NCBI RefSeq assembly: GCF_002224125.1
Contig: NZ_NCSM01000018.1
Coordinates: forward strand, 248,001-312,000
Reading direction: 5' to 3'
Length of the DNA: 64,000 bases
Origin: Streptomyces sp. NBS 14/10
GTDB taxonomy: Bacteria; Actinomycetota; Actinomycetes; Streptomycetales; Streptomycetaceae
Positions 41,945-51,645 of this stretch are shown in pieces. Each line of letters begins with the position of its first letter. Position 1 is the first letter of the stretch. The notes below the pieces were generated by a model. The model was given only the letters and a program-made list of their open reading frames with translations. It had not been told where the DNA came from and ran no database searches. A program made the translations under genes and the position numbers.

Positions 41945-43285
41945 ATGGCCACCGCATACGAACCGTACGGGCCGGAAGCCGAGCCCCGCGGCTCTCTGGT
42001 GCCCGCGGCGCTGCGGGCACCCTTCAAGGCCCGCGTCTGGCGCGAGTTCCTGTATCTGATGCTCAGCCTCCCGATGGCCCTGCTCACCTTCTGCTACGCG
42101 GTCACGATGCTCGCGCTCGGCTTCGGACTCCTGGTCACCTTCCTCGGCATACCGGTGCTCGGGGTGGCCCTGGCGGGCTGCCGGGCGCTCGGGGCCGTGG
42201 AGCGGGCCAGGGCGCGCGGGCTGCTGCGGCTGGAGGTCGCCGATCCCGAGCCGGTGCGGGCGGTGACCCGCGGGTCGCGCAAGTCGGGTCCGTTCGCGTG
42301 GGTGGGCGCGCTGCTCAGGAGCGGCACCTCCTGGCGCCATGTCCTCTACTCGGTGATCCACCTCCCGTGGGCGATCTTCGCCTTCGCCGTGTCGCTGGCA
42401 CTGTGGGTGAACGCCTGGGCCTTGGTGACCTATCCGCTGTGGCAGTGGGTCCTCCCCACCTACAGCAACCAGCAGGGCATACAGCTCTTCGAGGTCGACG
42501 GCCGCGGCTTCTTCCTCGACACCCCGTTCGAGATAGCCGTGACCAGCGTCGCCGGAGCGCTGCTGCTGGTGGGGACGCCGTTTGTGATACGGGGGCTGAC
42601 CTCGGTCGACCGGCTGCTGGTGTCCGGGCTGCTGGGCCCCTCGCGGCTCGCGGAGCGGGTGTGGGAGCTGGAGTCGGACCGGGGCACGGTGGTCGACACG
42701 GCGGCGGCCGATCTGCGCCGTATCGAGCGCGATCTGCACGACGGGGCGCAGGCCCGGCTGGTCGCTCTCGCCATGGACCTGGGCCTGGCGAAGGAGAAGC
42801 TTCAGGAGGACCCGGAGGCGGCGGCGCGGATGGTCGACGAGGCCCATGGCGAGGTGAAGCTGGCCCTCCAGGAGCTGCGCGACCTCGCGCGCGGCATCCA
42901 CCCGGCGATCCTCACCGACCGGGGCCTTGGCCCATCCCTGTCCGCCCTGGCGGCCCGCTGCACCGTGCCCGTCACGGTGACGGTGGACCTGCCGGAGCGG
43001 CCGGCGGCCGCCATCGAGGGCATCGCCTACTTCACCGTCTCCGAGCTGCTGCAGAACATCAGCAAGCACAGCGGCGCCCGGACGGCCGCCGTGGATGTGT
43101 GGCGCTCCGAGGACCGGGTGATGCTGCAGGTCTCGGACGACGGCCGGGGCGGGGCGGACGCCCGGACCGGGTCGGGGCTCGCCGGGCTGGCCGAGCGGCT
43201 TGACGCGGTCGACGGCCTTCTCGTCGTGCACTCCCCGGCCGGCGGCCCGACCGCCGTCACCGCCGAGCTCCCCTGGCGAAGGTGA
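41945..43285 (+). CDS. Membrane histidine kinase (HisKA_3 type), paralogue 2
   Basis: 446 residues, with the same layout as the previous gene: four membrane helices, then RRIERDLHDGAQARLVALAM, an N box and a G box. It has an additional roughly 30-residue segment between the second helix pair (TYSNQQGIQLFEVDGRGFFL). The ATG at 41945 (M-A-T-A-Y-E-P-Y) follows a GGAGGACGGACGAGAG leader. Stretches of 102 and 80 bases are identical to the upstream kinase, indicating recent duplication or gene conversion. Confidence 0.92.
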   Translation: MATAYEPYGPEAEPRGSLVPAALRAPFKARVWREFLYLMLSLPMALLTFCYAVTMLALGFGLLVTFLGIPVLGVALAGCRALGAVERARARGLLRLEVADPEPVRAVTRGSRKSGPFAWVGALLRSGTSWRHVLYSVIHLPWAIFAFAVSLALWVNAWALVTYPLWQWVLPTYSNQQGIQLFEVDGRGFFLDTPFEIAVTSVAGALLLVGTPFVIRGLTSVDRLLVSGLLGPSRLAERVWELESDRGTVVDTAAADLRRIERDLHDGAQARLVALAMDLGLAKEKLQEDPEAAARMVDEAHGEVKLALQELRDLARGIHPAILTDRGLGPSLSALAARCTVPVTVTVDLPERPAAAIEGIAYFTVSELLQNISKHSGARTAAVDVWRSEDRVMLQVSDDGRGGADARTGSGLAGLAERLDAVDGLLVVHSPAGGPTAVTAELPWRR

Positions 43286-43411
43286 CCCGCGGGCCCCATC
43301 GCCGCCCCCGCCTGCCCCGTCCCACCCCGTCCCGGTGAGCGTGCCGGGGCCTCGGGCGGGTCCGATCCCTGGGATGCTGGGGGCCGAGAAACCGACGAGT
43401 GGGGGCGGGCT

Positions 43412-44083
43412 GTGGAGGACAGGGTGCGGGTGGTCATCGCCGAGGATTCGGTGCTGCTCCGGGAGGGGCTGACCCGTCTGCTGACCGACCGTGGTCATGA
43501 GGTGGTCGCGGGGGTCGGCGACGCGGAAGCGCTGGTGAAGTCGGTCCAGGAGCTGGCCGACGGGGGCGCGCTGCCGGATGTGGTGGTCGCGGACGTACGG
43601 ATGCCGCCGACCCACACCGACGAGGGGGTACGGGCGGCGGTCCGGCTGCGCCGCGACCACCCCGGACTGGGTGTGCTGGTGCTGTCCCAGTATGTGGAGG
43701 AGCAGTACGCCACGGAGCTGCTGGCCGGCAACAGCCGTGGCGTCGGCTATCTGCTCAAGGACCGGGTGGCCGATGTCCGGGAGTTCGTGGACGCCGTGGT
43801 GCGGGTGGCCCGGGGCGGCACGGCGCTGGACCCGGAGGTCGTGGCTCAGCTGCTGGGGCGCAGCCGCAAGCAGGATGTGCTGGCCGGGCTCACCCCGCGT
43901 GAGCGGGAGGTTCTCGGTCTGATGGCCGAGGGCCGTACGAACTCGGCGATCGCCAAGCAGTTGGTGGTGAGCGACGGCGCGGTCGAGAAGCACGTCAGCA
44001 ACATCTTCCTGAAGCTCGGCCTGTCGCCGAGCGAGGGGGACCACCGCCGGGTGCTCGCGGTGCTGACGTATCTCGACTCGTGA
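43412..44083 (+). CDS. NarL-family response regulator
   Basis: 223 residues. Receiver domain (VRVVIAEDSVLLREGL, phosphoacceptor in VVVADVRMPP, Lys in GYLLKDRV), then a LuxR-type helix-turn-helix (LTPREREVLGLMAEGRTNSAIAKQL ... VEKHVSNIFLKLGL). The GTG at 43412 follows the second kinase by about 125 bases. One regulator serving two kinases fits HisKA_3 systems. Candidate targets are korAB downstream and the divergent nuo2 operon. Confidence 0.93.
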   Translation: MEDRVRVVIAEDSVLLREGLTRLLTDRGHEVVAGVGDAEALVKSVQELADGGALPDVVVADVRMPPTHTDEGVRAAVRLRRDHPGLGVLVLSQYVEEQYATELLAGNSRGVGYLLKDRVADVREFVDAVVRVARGGTALDPEVVAQLLGRSRKQDVLAGLTPREREVLGLMAEGRTNSAIAKQLVVSDGAVEKHVSNIFLKLGLSPSEGDHRRVLAVLTYLDS

Positions 44084-44098
44084 GTCTCGACTCGTGAG
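44071..44098 (+). repeat. 14-bp tandem duplication over the response-regulator stop
   Basis: TCTCGACTCGTGAG occurs twice end to end at 44071-44084 and 44085-44098, so the stop codon and last residues (L-D-S) are duplicated without changing the protein. It looks like a recent slippage duplication. Confidence 0.9.
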
Positions 44099-44412
44099 AC
44101 AGCGCGGGATGTAAGACGGGCATGGGGTGTCCGGGCCACGCTGGTCGGGTCCGGTCCGGCCCGGCCCGGTCCAGCCCGGTCGATTGGCGGTCGTACATCC
44201 GTCGTACATCCAAAGACCGAAAGGGGAGTATCGCTCGACATGAGTACGGGGGCGCATGCAGAGCATGACAATTCACCGCATAAAGGGGCAATGTCAGGGC
44301 GTCCATTATGCGATCCGGTCAGGGAAGGCGACCCTTACCGACGTACGATGGCGATGGGACAACCGGTCGGCACCGATGTCCACGAGCGCCGCCTCAAGGG
44401 AGGTCCGAATCA
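44084..44412 (+). promoter_or_regulatory. korA upstream region
   Basis: About 330 bases with no gene. It contains a tandem GTCGTACATCC pair (44190-44200 and 44201-44211) and an AT-richer stretch near 44260-44300 that may hold the promoter for korAB. I cannot assign specific -10/-35 boxes. Confidence 0.4.
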
Positions 44413-46365
44413 GTGACCAGCCAGGTCAGTAGCCCGGCCGAGCAGGCCGAACCAGCCGATCAGCAGGACGGGCAGACGCTCGTCGGGGGACAGCGAGCGT
44501 CGGACGGCGGCAAAGAGGTCCGCCGTCTGGACCGGGTGATCATCCGGTTCGCTGGTGACTCGGGCGACGGTATGCAGCTCACGGGTGACCGGTTCACCTC
44601 GGAGACGGCGTCATTCGGCAATGACCTGTCCACGCTGCCGAACTTCCCGGCCGAGATCCGGGCCCCTGCCGGCACCCTCCCCGGTGTGTCGAGTTTCCAG
44701 CTGCACTTCGCCGATCACGACATCCTCACCCCGGGCGACGCGCCGAACGTGCTGGTGGCGATGAACCCGGCCGCACTGAAGGCCAATCTGGGCGATGTGC
44801 CGCGCGGCGCCGAGATCATCGTCAACACCGATGAGTTCACCAAGCGCCCGATGGCGAGGGTCGGCTACGACCAGAGCCCGCTCGAGGACGGCTCGCTGGA
44901 CGGGTACAACGTCCACCCCGTGCCGCTGACGACGCTGACCGTCGAGGCGCTCAAGGAGTTCGGGCTGTCCCGCAAGGAGGCGGAGCGCAGCAAGAACATG
45001 TTCGCGCTCGGTCTGCTGTCGTGGATGTACCACCGGCCGACCGAGGGCACCGAGAAGTTCCTGCGCCAGAAGTTCGCCAAGAAGCCGCAGATCGCCGAGG
45101 CCAACGTGGCCGCCTTCCGGGCCGGCTGGAACTTCGGCGAGACGACGGAGGACTTCGCGGTCTCCTACGAGGTGGCGCCCGCCTCCTCCGCGTTTCCCCC
45201 GGGGACATACCGCAACATCTCCGGCAATCTGGCACTGTCGTACGGGCTGATCGCGGCTTCGCACCAGGCGGATCTGCCGCTGTTCCTGGGCTCGTACCCG
45301 ATCACGCCCGCCTCGGACATCCTGCATGAGCTGTCCCGGCACAAGAACTTCGGCGTGCGCACCTTCCAGGCCGAGGACGAGATCGCGGGCATCGGCGCGG
45401 CGCTTGGCGCCGCCTTCGGCGGGGCGCTCGCGGTGACCACCACCTCCGGCCCCGGCGTGGCGCTCAAGTCGGAGACCATCGGGCTCGCGGTCAGCCTGGA
45501 ACTGCCGCTTGTGGTGGTCGACATCCAGCGGGGCGGCCCGTCGACCGGTCTGCCCACCAAGACCGAACAGGCCGATCTGCTGCAGGCGATGTACGGGCGC
45601 AACGGCGAGGCCCCGGTGCCGATCGTGGCCCCCAAGACCCCGGCGGACTGCTTTGACGCGGCGCTGGACGCGGTGCGTATCGCGCTGACCTACCGCACCC
45701 CCGTCTTCCTGCTCTCCGACGGCTACCTCGCCAACGGGTCGGAGCCGTGGCGGGTGCCGGACCTCGAGGACCTGCCGGATCTGCGGGTCCGGTTCGCCAG
45801 CGGCCCCAACCACACCCTGGCCGACGGCACCGAGGTCTTCTGGCCGTACAAGCGCGACCCCGAGACGCTCGCCCGCCCCTGGGCGGTGCCCGGCACCCCC
45901 GGCCTCGAGCACCGCATCGGCGGTATCGAGAAGCAGGACGGCACCGGCAACATCTCCTACGACCCGGCCAACCACGAGCACATGGTGCGCATCCGGCAGG
46001 CCAAGGTCGACGGCATCGAGGTGCCGGACATCACGGTGGACGACCCCACCGGCGACGCCCGCACGCTGGTGCTGGGCTGGGGTTCGACCTATGGGCCGAT
46101 CACCGCCGCCGTGCGCCGGGTCCGCGCCGCCGGAGACGCCATCGCCCAGGCCCATCTGCGCCATCTCAACCCCTTCCCGGGGAACCTCGGCGCGGTGCTG
46201 GCCCGCTACGACAAGGTGGTCGTGCCCGAGATGAACCTCGGTCAGCTCGCCACCCTGCTCCGCGCCAAGTACCTGGTCGACACCCGCTCCTTCACCCAGG
46301 TGCGGGGGCTGCCATTCAAGGCCGAGCAGCTTGCGACGGCCCTTAAGGAGGCCATCGATGACTGA
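44413..46365 (+). CDS. korA: 2-oxoglutarate:ferredoxin oxidoreductase, alpha (gamma-alpha fused)
   Basis: 650 residues. The N-terminal gamma domain (RVIIRFAGDSGDGMQLTG at about 40-57, then FPAEIRAPAGTLPGVSSFQL) is fused to the alpha domain (SYPITPASDILHEL at about 300, and TTTSGPGVALKSETIGLA). Together with KorB it decarboxylates 2-oxoglutarate to succinyl-CoA and reduces ferredoxin. The GTG at 44413 has GGGAGG upstream; a longer reading from 44308 is not supported. It overlaps korB by 8 bases. Confidence 0.95.
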   Translation: MTSQVSSPAEQAEPADQQDGQTLVGGQRASDGGKEVRRLDRVIIRFAGDSGDGMQLTGDRFTSETASFGNDLSTLPNFPAEIRAPAGTLPGVSSFQLHFADHDILTPGDAPNVLVAMNPAALKANLGDVPRGAEIIVNTDEFTKRPMARVGYDQSPLEDGSLDGYNVHPVPLTTLTVEALKEFGLSRKEAERSKNMFALGLLSWMYHRPTEGTEKFLRQKFAKKPQIAEANVAAFRAGWNFGETTEDFAVSYEVAPASSAFPPGTYRNISGNLALSYGLIAASHQADLPLFLGSYPITPASDILHELSRHKNFGVRTFQAEDEIAGIGAALGAAFGGALAVTTTSGPGVALKSETIGLAVSLELPLVVVDIQRGGPSTGLPTKTEQADLLQAMYGRNGEAPVPIVAPKTPADCFDAALDAVRIALTYRTPVFLLSDGYLANGSEPWRVPDLEDLPDLRVRFASGPNHTLADGTEVFWPYKRDPETLARPWAVPGTPGLEHRIGGIEKQDGTGNISYDPANHEHMVRIRQAKVDGIEVPDITVDDPTGDARTLVLGWGSTYGPITAAVRRVRAAGDAIAQAHLRHLNPFPGNLGAVLARYDKVVVPEMNLGQLATLLRAKYLVDTRSFTQVRGLPFKAEQLATALKEAIDD

Positions 46366-47467
46366 GACGATCGCGGAAGGGCTCTCCTCCGTCGACGCGC
46401 TTTCACTGGTGCCGAAGGCCGGCGCCAAGCAGACCATGAAGGACTTCAAGTCCGACCAGGAAGTGCGCTGGTGCCCCGGCTGCGGTGACTACGCGGTCCT
46501 CGCCGCCGTCCAGGGCTTCATGCCCGAACTCGGCCTGGCGAAGGAGAACATCGTCTTCGTCTCCGGCATCGGCTGCTCCTCCCGCTTCCCGTACTACATG
46601 AACACGTACGGGATGCACTCGATCCACGGCCGTGCCCCCGCCATCGCCACCGGCCTGGCCGCCTCGCGCCGCGATCTGTCGGTGTGGGTGGTCACCGGTG
46701 ACGGCGACGCGCTGTCCATCGGCGGCAACCACCTGATCCACGCGCTGCGCCGCAACGTCAACTTGAAGATCCTGCTGTTCAACAACCGGATCTACGGCCT
46801 CACCAAGGGCCAGTACAGCCCGACCTCCGAGGTCGGCAAGATCACCAAGTCCACGCCGATGGGCTCGCTCGACGCGCCCTTCAACCCCCTCTCGCTCGCG
46901 CTGGGCGCCGAGGCCGGGTTCGTCGCCCGCACCGTGGACTCCGACCGCAAGCACCTCACCCAGGTGCTGCGGGAGGCGGCCGCCCACCCGGGCACCGCGC
47001 TGGTGGAGATCTACCAGAACTGCAACATCTTCAACGACGGCGCCTTCGAAGTCCTCAAGGACAGGGACCAGGCGCTGGAGGCCGTCATCCGTCTCGAGCA
47101 CGGCAAGCCGATCCGCTTCGGCGCACCGTTCGGCGAGGAGGACGGCGGTGACGGCCTCGGCTCCAAGGGCGTCGTCCGCGACCCGGCCACCGGCGACCTC
47201 AAGGTCATCGATGTGACCCGGGAGGGCACCGAGCGGGTGCTGGTCCACGACGCGCACGCCGCCTCGCCGACCACCGCGTTCGCGCTGACCCGCCTCGCCG
47301 ACCCCGACACCCTGCACCACACCCCGATCGGGGTGCTGCGCAATGTCGCCCGCCCGGTCTACGAGGCCGAGATGACCACCCAGCTCGAGGCCGCCGTGGA
47401 GCAGAAGGGCAAGGGCGACCTCGGCGCCCTGCTCACCGGCCACGACACCTGGACCGTCGTCGGCTGA
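46358..47467 (+). CDS. korB: 2-oxoglutarate:ferredoxin oxidoreductase, beta
   Basis: 369 residues. The thiamine diphosphate motif (VVTGDGDALSIGGNHLIHAL ... NNRIYGLTKGQ) and the N-terminal W-C-P-G-C-G cysteines for the 4Fe-4S cluster are present. The ATG at 46358 overlaps the korA stop (ATGACTGA). A perfect hairpin with T-run follows, so korAB is its own transcript end. Confidence 0.96.
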   Translation: MTETIAEGLSSVDALSLVPKAGAKQTMKDFKSDQEVRWCPGCGDYAVLAAVQGFMPELGLAKENIVFVSGIGCSSRFPYYMNTYGMHSIHGRAPAIATGLAASRRDLSVWVVTGDGDALSIGGNHLIHALRRNVNLKILLFNNRIYGLTKGQYSPTSEVGKITKSTPMGSLDAPFNPLSLALGAEAGFVARTVDSDRKHLTQVLREAAAHPGTALVEIYQNCNIFNDGAFEVLKDRDQALEAVIRLEHGKPIRFGAPFGEEDGGDGLGSKGVVRDPATGDLKVIDVTREGTERVLVHDAHAASPTTAFALTRLADPDTLHHTPIGVLRNVARPVYEAEMTTQLEAAVEQKGKGDLGALLTGHDTWTVVG

Positions 47468-47479
47468 CCTGTGTACGTG

Positions 47480-47535
47480 GCGGGTGCCCGCCCGGAGCGT
47501 CTGACGGCGCTCCGGGCGGGCACCCGCTTTTTATC
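47480..47535 (+). terminator. Strong Rho-independent terminator after korAB
   Basis: A perfect 20-base-pair stem (GCGGGTGCCCGCCCGGAGCG and its complement) with an 8-base loop, followed by TTTTTAT. It starts 13 bases after the korB stop. This is the clearest U-tract terminator in the window. Confidence 0.97.
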
Positions 47536-47543
47536 GAGCCCTT

Positions 47544-47585
47544 TTATCGCGCCTTGACGGCTGGTTATCGCGCCTTGACGGCTGG
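47544..47585 (+). repeat. 21-bp tandem duplication at the HxlR regulator stop
   Basis: Two copies at 47544-47564 and 47565-47585 duplicate the last six codons and the stop of the HxlR gene, so the copy nearer the gene end is non-coding. Similar slippage occurs after the response regulator. Confidence 0.9.
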
Positions 47586-47984
47586 GGCCTTGGCGGCGTC
47601 GTACGCCTCCCTGGCGGCCAGGACCTCCGGGACCTTCTCGTTCGTCCACTCGGCCAGCGCCCGCACCCGCCGGGCCGCCTCCTCGCCGAGCTCGGTCAGC
47701 GAGTAGTCCACATGCGGCGGAATGACGGGGTACGCCTCGCGGTGCACAAAGCCGTCCCGCTCCAGGGTCTGAAGGGTCTGCGTCAGCATCTTCTCGCTGA
47801 CGCCGCCGATCGCGCGCCGCACCTCGCTGAAGCGGTGCGTCCCGTCCATCAGCACGCCGAGGACGAGGACGCCCCAACGGCTGGTGACATGCTCCAGCAC
47901 CAGTCGTGATGGGCACATGGCGGCCTCAGGGCCGCCTATCGGCACGCCCCGCGTCTTCTCGGTGACCTCTTCACTAACCGACAT
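47565..47984 (-). CDS. HxlR-family transcriptional regulator
   Basis: 139 residues of winged-helix HxlR type. A cysteine at about 24 (AAMCPSRLVLEHVTSRWG) matches the redox-sensing Cys of YodB/HypR proteins, followed by TQTLQTLERDGFVHREAYPVIPPHVDYSLTELG. These repress nearby quinone or aldehyde detoxification genes and release DNA when the Cys is oxidised. It is divergent from the quinone-reductase-like gene at 48085, with a palindromic candidate operator between. Confidence 0.93.
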   Translation of the reverse strand: MSVSEEVTEKTRGVPIGGPEAAMCPSRLVLEHVTSRWGVLVLGVLMDGTHRFSEVRRAIGGVSEKMLTQTLQTLERDGFVHREAYPVIPPHVDYSLTELGEEAARRVRALAEWTNEKVPEVLAAREAYDAAKAPAVKAR

Positions 47985-47988
47985 GCTC

Positions 47989-48011
47989 GTACCTTACTTC
48001 AAAGTGGGTAC
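47989..48011 (-). promoter_or_regulatory. Candidate HxlR operator
   Basis: Imperfect palindrome: GTACC at 47989-47993 and GGTAC at 48007-48011, with an inner ACTT/AAGT pair (47996-48005). It lies directly upstream of the HxlR gene start and 75 bases before the divergent gene. The site matches the style of YodB/HypR operators (TAC-n-GTA) but has not been shown to bind. Confidence 0.5.
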
Positions 48012-48084
48012 TTTCAAATGGTTAGCGTCGACACTAGGGTGGTTCACAGATCGATACCAAGAGGATGAAAGCGAGAAAACAGAC

Positions 48085-48942
48085 ATGAGCATCGTCGTCA
48101 CCGGAGCCACCGGCCACCTCGGCCGCCTCGTCGTCGAGGGCCTGCTGGAGAAGGTTCCCGCGGACCAGATCGTGGCCGTGGTGCGGGACGCCGACAAGGC
48201 GGCCGACCTCGCGGCGCGCGGCGTACAGCTGCGCATCGCCGACTACAGCCGGCCGGAAACCCTCCAGGGCGCCTTCGCCGCCGGCGACAAGGTGCTGCTG
48301 ATCTCCGGCAGCGAGGTCGGCCGGCGCGTTCCGCAGCACCAGGCCGTCATCGACGCCGCCAAGGAGGCGGGCGTCGCCCTGCTCGCGTACACCAGCGTCC
48401 TCGGCGGCCCGGCGGCCGACTTCACCCTGGCCGATGAGCACAAGGTCACCGAGCAGGCCATCCAGGCCTCCGGCCTGCCGTACGTGCTGCTGCGCAACGG
48501 CTGGTACCACGAGAACTACACCGAGCAGCTGGCCCCCGTGCTGGAGCACGGCGCCGTCGTCAACAACGCGGCCGGCGGCCGAGTCGCCTCCGCCTCGCGC
48601 GCCGACTACGCGGCCGCCGCCGTCGAGGTGCTGACCGGCGAGGGCCACGAGGGCAAGGCGTACGAGCTCAGCGGCGACACCGCCTGGAGCTTCGAGGAGT
48701 ACGCCGCCGAGATCGCCAAGCAGACCGGCAAGGAGATCGCGTACGGCCCCGTGCCGGCCGAGACCCACAAGGCCATCCTGACCGGCGCCGGCCTTCCCGA
48801 GCCGCTGGCCGAGATCCTGGTGGACGTCGACGCCGCGATCTCCCGCGGCCGACTGGCCGGCACCCCCGGCGACCTCTCCCGCCTCATCGGCCGGCCGACC
48901 ACCCCGATCGCGGACTCGATCGCGGCGGCCATCAAGGGCTGA
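48085..48942 (+). CDS. QorB/NmrA-type NAD(P)H quinone reductase
   Basis: 285 residues of atypical SDR. The NAD(P) motif is GATGHLGRLV at about 7-16, the chain has V-L-R-N-G-W-Y-H-E-N-Y and S-R-A-D-Y-A-A-A, and it resembles E. coli QorB (YtfG), which reduces quinones with NADPH. The gene is divergent from the HxlR regulator. The ATG at 48085 lacks a strong GGAGG; GCGAGAAAACAGAC lies before it. Confidence 0.88.
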   Translation: MSIVVTGATGHLGRLVVEGLLEKVPADQIVAVVRDADKAADLAARGVQLRIADYSRPETLQGAFAAGDKVLLISGSEVGRRVPQHQAVIDAAKEAGVALLAYTSVLGGPAADFTLADEHKVTEQAIQASGLPYVLLRNGWYHENYTEQLAPVLEHGAVVNNAAGGRVASASRADYAAAAVEVLTGEGHEGKAYELSGDTAWSFEEYAAEIAKQTGKEIAYGPVPAETHKAILTGAGLPEPLAEILVDVDAAISRGRLAGTPGDLSRLIGRPTTPIADSIAAAIKG

Positions 48943-48996
48943 GCGCCCGGGCTGAGCACCGACGCTGAGCACCCTGAATCCCCCGGCGACCGCACG

Positions 48997-49048
48997 GCGG
49001 CCCGCTTGTCATGACCGTATGACGATACGTAAATGACAGGCGGGCCGC
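48997..49048 (+). terminator. Long hairpin between the reductase and rarD
   Basis: Arms GCGGCCCGCTTGTCAT and ATGACAGGCGGGCCGC form 16 pairs with a single G-U, loop 20 bases. Inside the loop a second CGTAT/ATACG hairpin forms. A terminator for the reductase gene is the simplest reading; it also supports the internal rarD start. Confidence 0.85.
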
Positions 49049-49092
49049 TTCGGCGCTACCTTCGACAGGTCGCCATGCCGCCGGGAGGACAT

Positions 49093-50070
49093 GTGAAGCC
49101 GGAGAGCCAGCCTCAGCAGCGCAGCGGACTCGCCTACGGCTTCGCCGCCTACGGCATGTGGGGCCTGGTCCCCCTCTTCTGGCCGCTGCTCGAGCCCGCC
49201 GGGGCCGTCGAGATCCTTGCCCACCGCATGGTGTGGTCGCTGGTGGCCGTCGTCCTCGTACTGCTCGCGCTGCGCCGCTGGTCCTGGATACGTCCGCTGC
49301 TGCGACAGCCCGCGCGGCTCGGGTTGATCGCGATCGCGGCGGCCGTCATCTCCGTCAACTGGGGCCTGTACATCTGGGGCGTCAACAGCGGCCATGTCGT
49401 CGAGACCTCGCTCGGATACTTCATCAACCCCCTGGTCAGCATCGGCTTCGGCGTTCTGCTGCTGCACGAGCGGCTGCGGCCGGTGCAGTGGGTGGCGGTC
49501 GGCGTCGGCGTGGCGGCCGTGGCCGTGCTGTCGGTCGGCTACGGCTCACTGCCCTGGATCGCGCTCACCCTCGCCTTCTCCTTCGCCACCTACGGCCTGG
49601 TAAAGAAGCGGATCGGCCTGGGCGGACTGGAATCGCTCGCCGCCGAGACCGCGGTCCAGTTCCTGCCCGCGCTCGGCTTCGTGATCTTCCTGACCGCGCG
49701 CGGGGACAGCACCTTCGGCAGCGAGGGCGCCGGGCACTCGGCGCTGCTGGTGAGCAGCGGGCTGATCACCGCGGTGCCGCTGATCTGCTTCGGGACGGCG
49801 GCCGTGCGGCTGCCGCTGTCGACGATCGGGATGCTGCAGTACATCGCCCCGATCTTCCAGTTCGCGCTCGGCGTCGCCGTCTTCCACGAGTCCATGCCGC
49901 CCGAGCGGTGGGCGGGCTTCTCTCTCGTATGGCTCGCACTCGCCCTGCTCACCTGGGACGCGCTGCGTACGGCCCGCCGGGCGCGAGCACAGCTGCGCGC
50001 GGCCTCCGAGCGGGCCGCCGCGGCGACGCCGAACGGCGGCGCGGCGGCGGAGAACCCCGTCCTCGGCTAA
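49093..50070 (+). CDS. rarD: RarD-family EamA transporter
   Basis: 325 residues, ten-helix EamA transporter of the RarD (YojE) branch, with GFAAYGMWGLVPLFWPLLE at the start and AHRMVWS. The GTG at 49093 has GGGAGG 5 bases upstream, whereas the longer reading from 49033 starts inside the terminator hairpin, so I prefer the GTG. The substrate is unknown. The C-terminal 30 residues are Ala/Arg-rich. Confidence 0.9.
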   Translation: MKPESQPQQRSGLAYGFAAYGMWGLVPLFWPLLEPAGAVEILAHRMVWSLVAVVLVLLALRRWSWIRPLLRQPARLGLIAIAAAVISVNWGLYIWGVNSGHVVETSLGYFINPLVSIGFGVLLLHERLRPVQWVAVGVGVAAVAVLSVGYGSLPWIALTLAFSFATYGLVKKRIGLGGLESLAAETAVQFLPALGFVIFLTARGDSTFGSEGAGHSALLVSSGLITAVPLICFGTAAVRLPLSTIGMLQYIAPIFQFALGVAVFHESMPPERWAGFSLVWLALALLTWDALRTARRARAQLRAASERAAAATPNGGAAAENPVLG

Positions 50071-51530
<1,460 letters not shown>

Positions 51531-51591
51531 CGGCGAGGCCGGCCGACGGCGGACAGCTGAGCGGCGGTCGCGGGATTCGCCACCCGCGGCC

Positions 51592-51645
51592 GCCGTCGTC
51601 GTCGCCGTCGTCGTCGTCGTACGGCTCGCCTCGCCTCGCCTCGGC
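51592..51645 (+). repeat. GTC/CCT microsatellite after the aminopeptidase
   Basis: Short runs of GTC triplets (51596-51620) followed by GCCTC repeats up to the permease stop. It is low-complexity DNA in a convergent intergenic region; no hairpin is evident. Confidence 0.7.
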
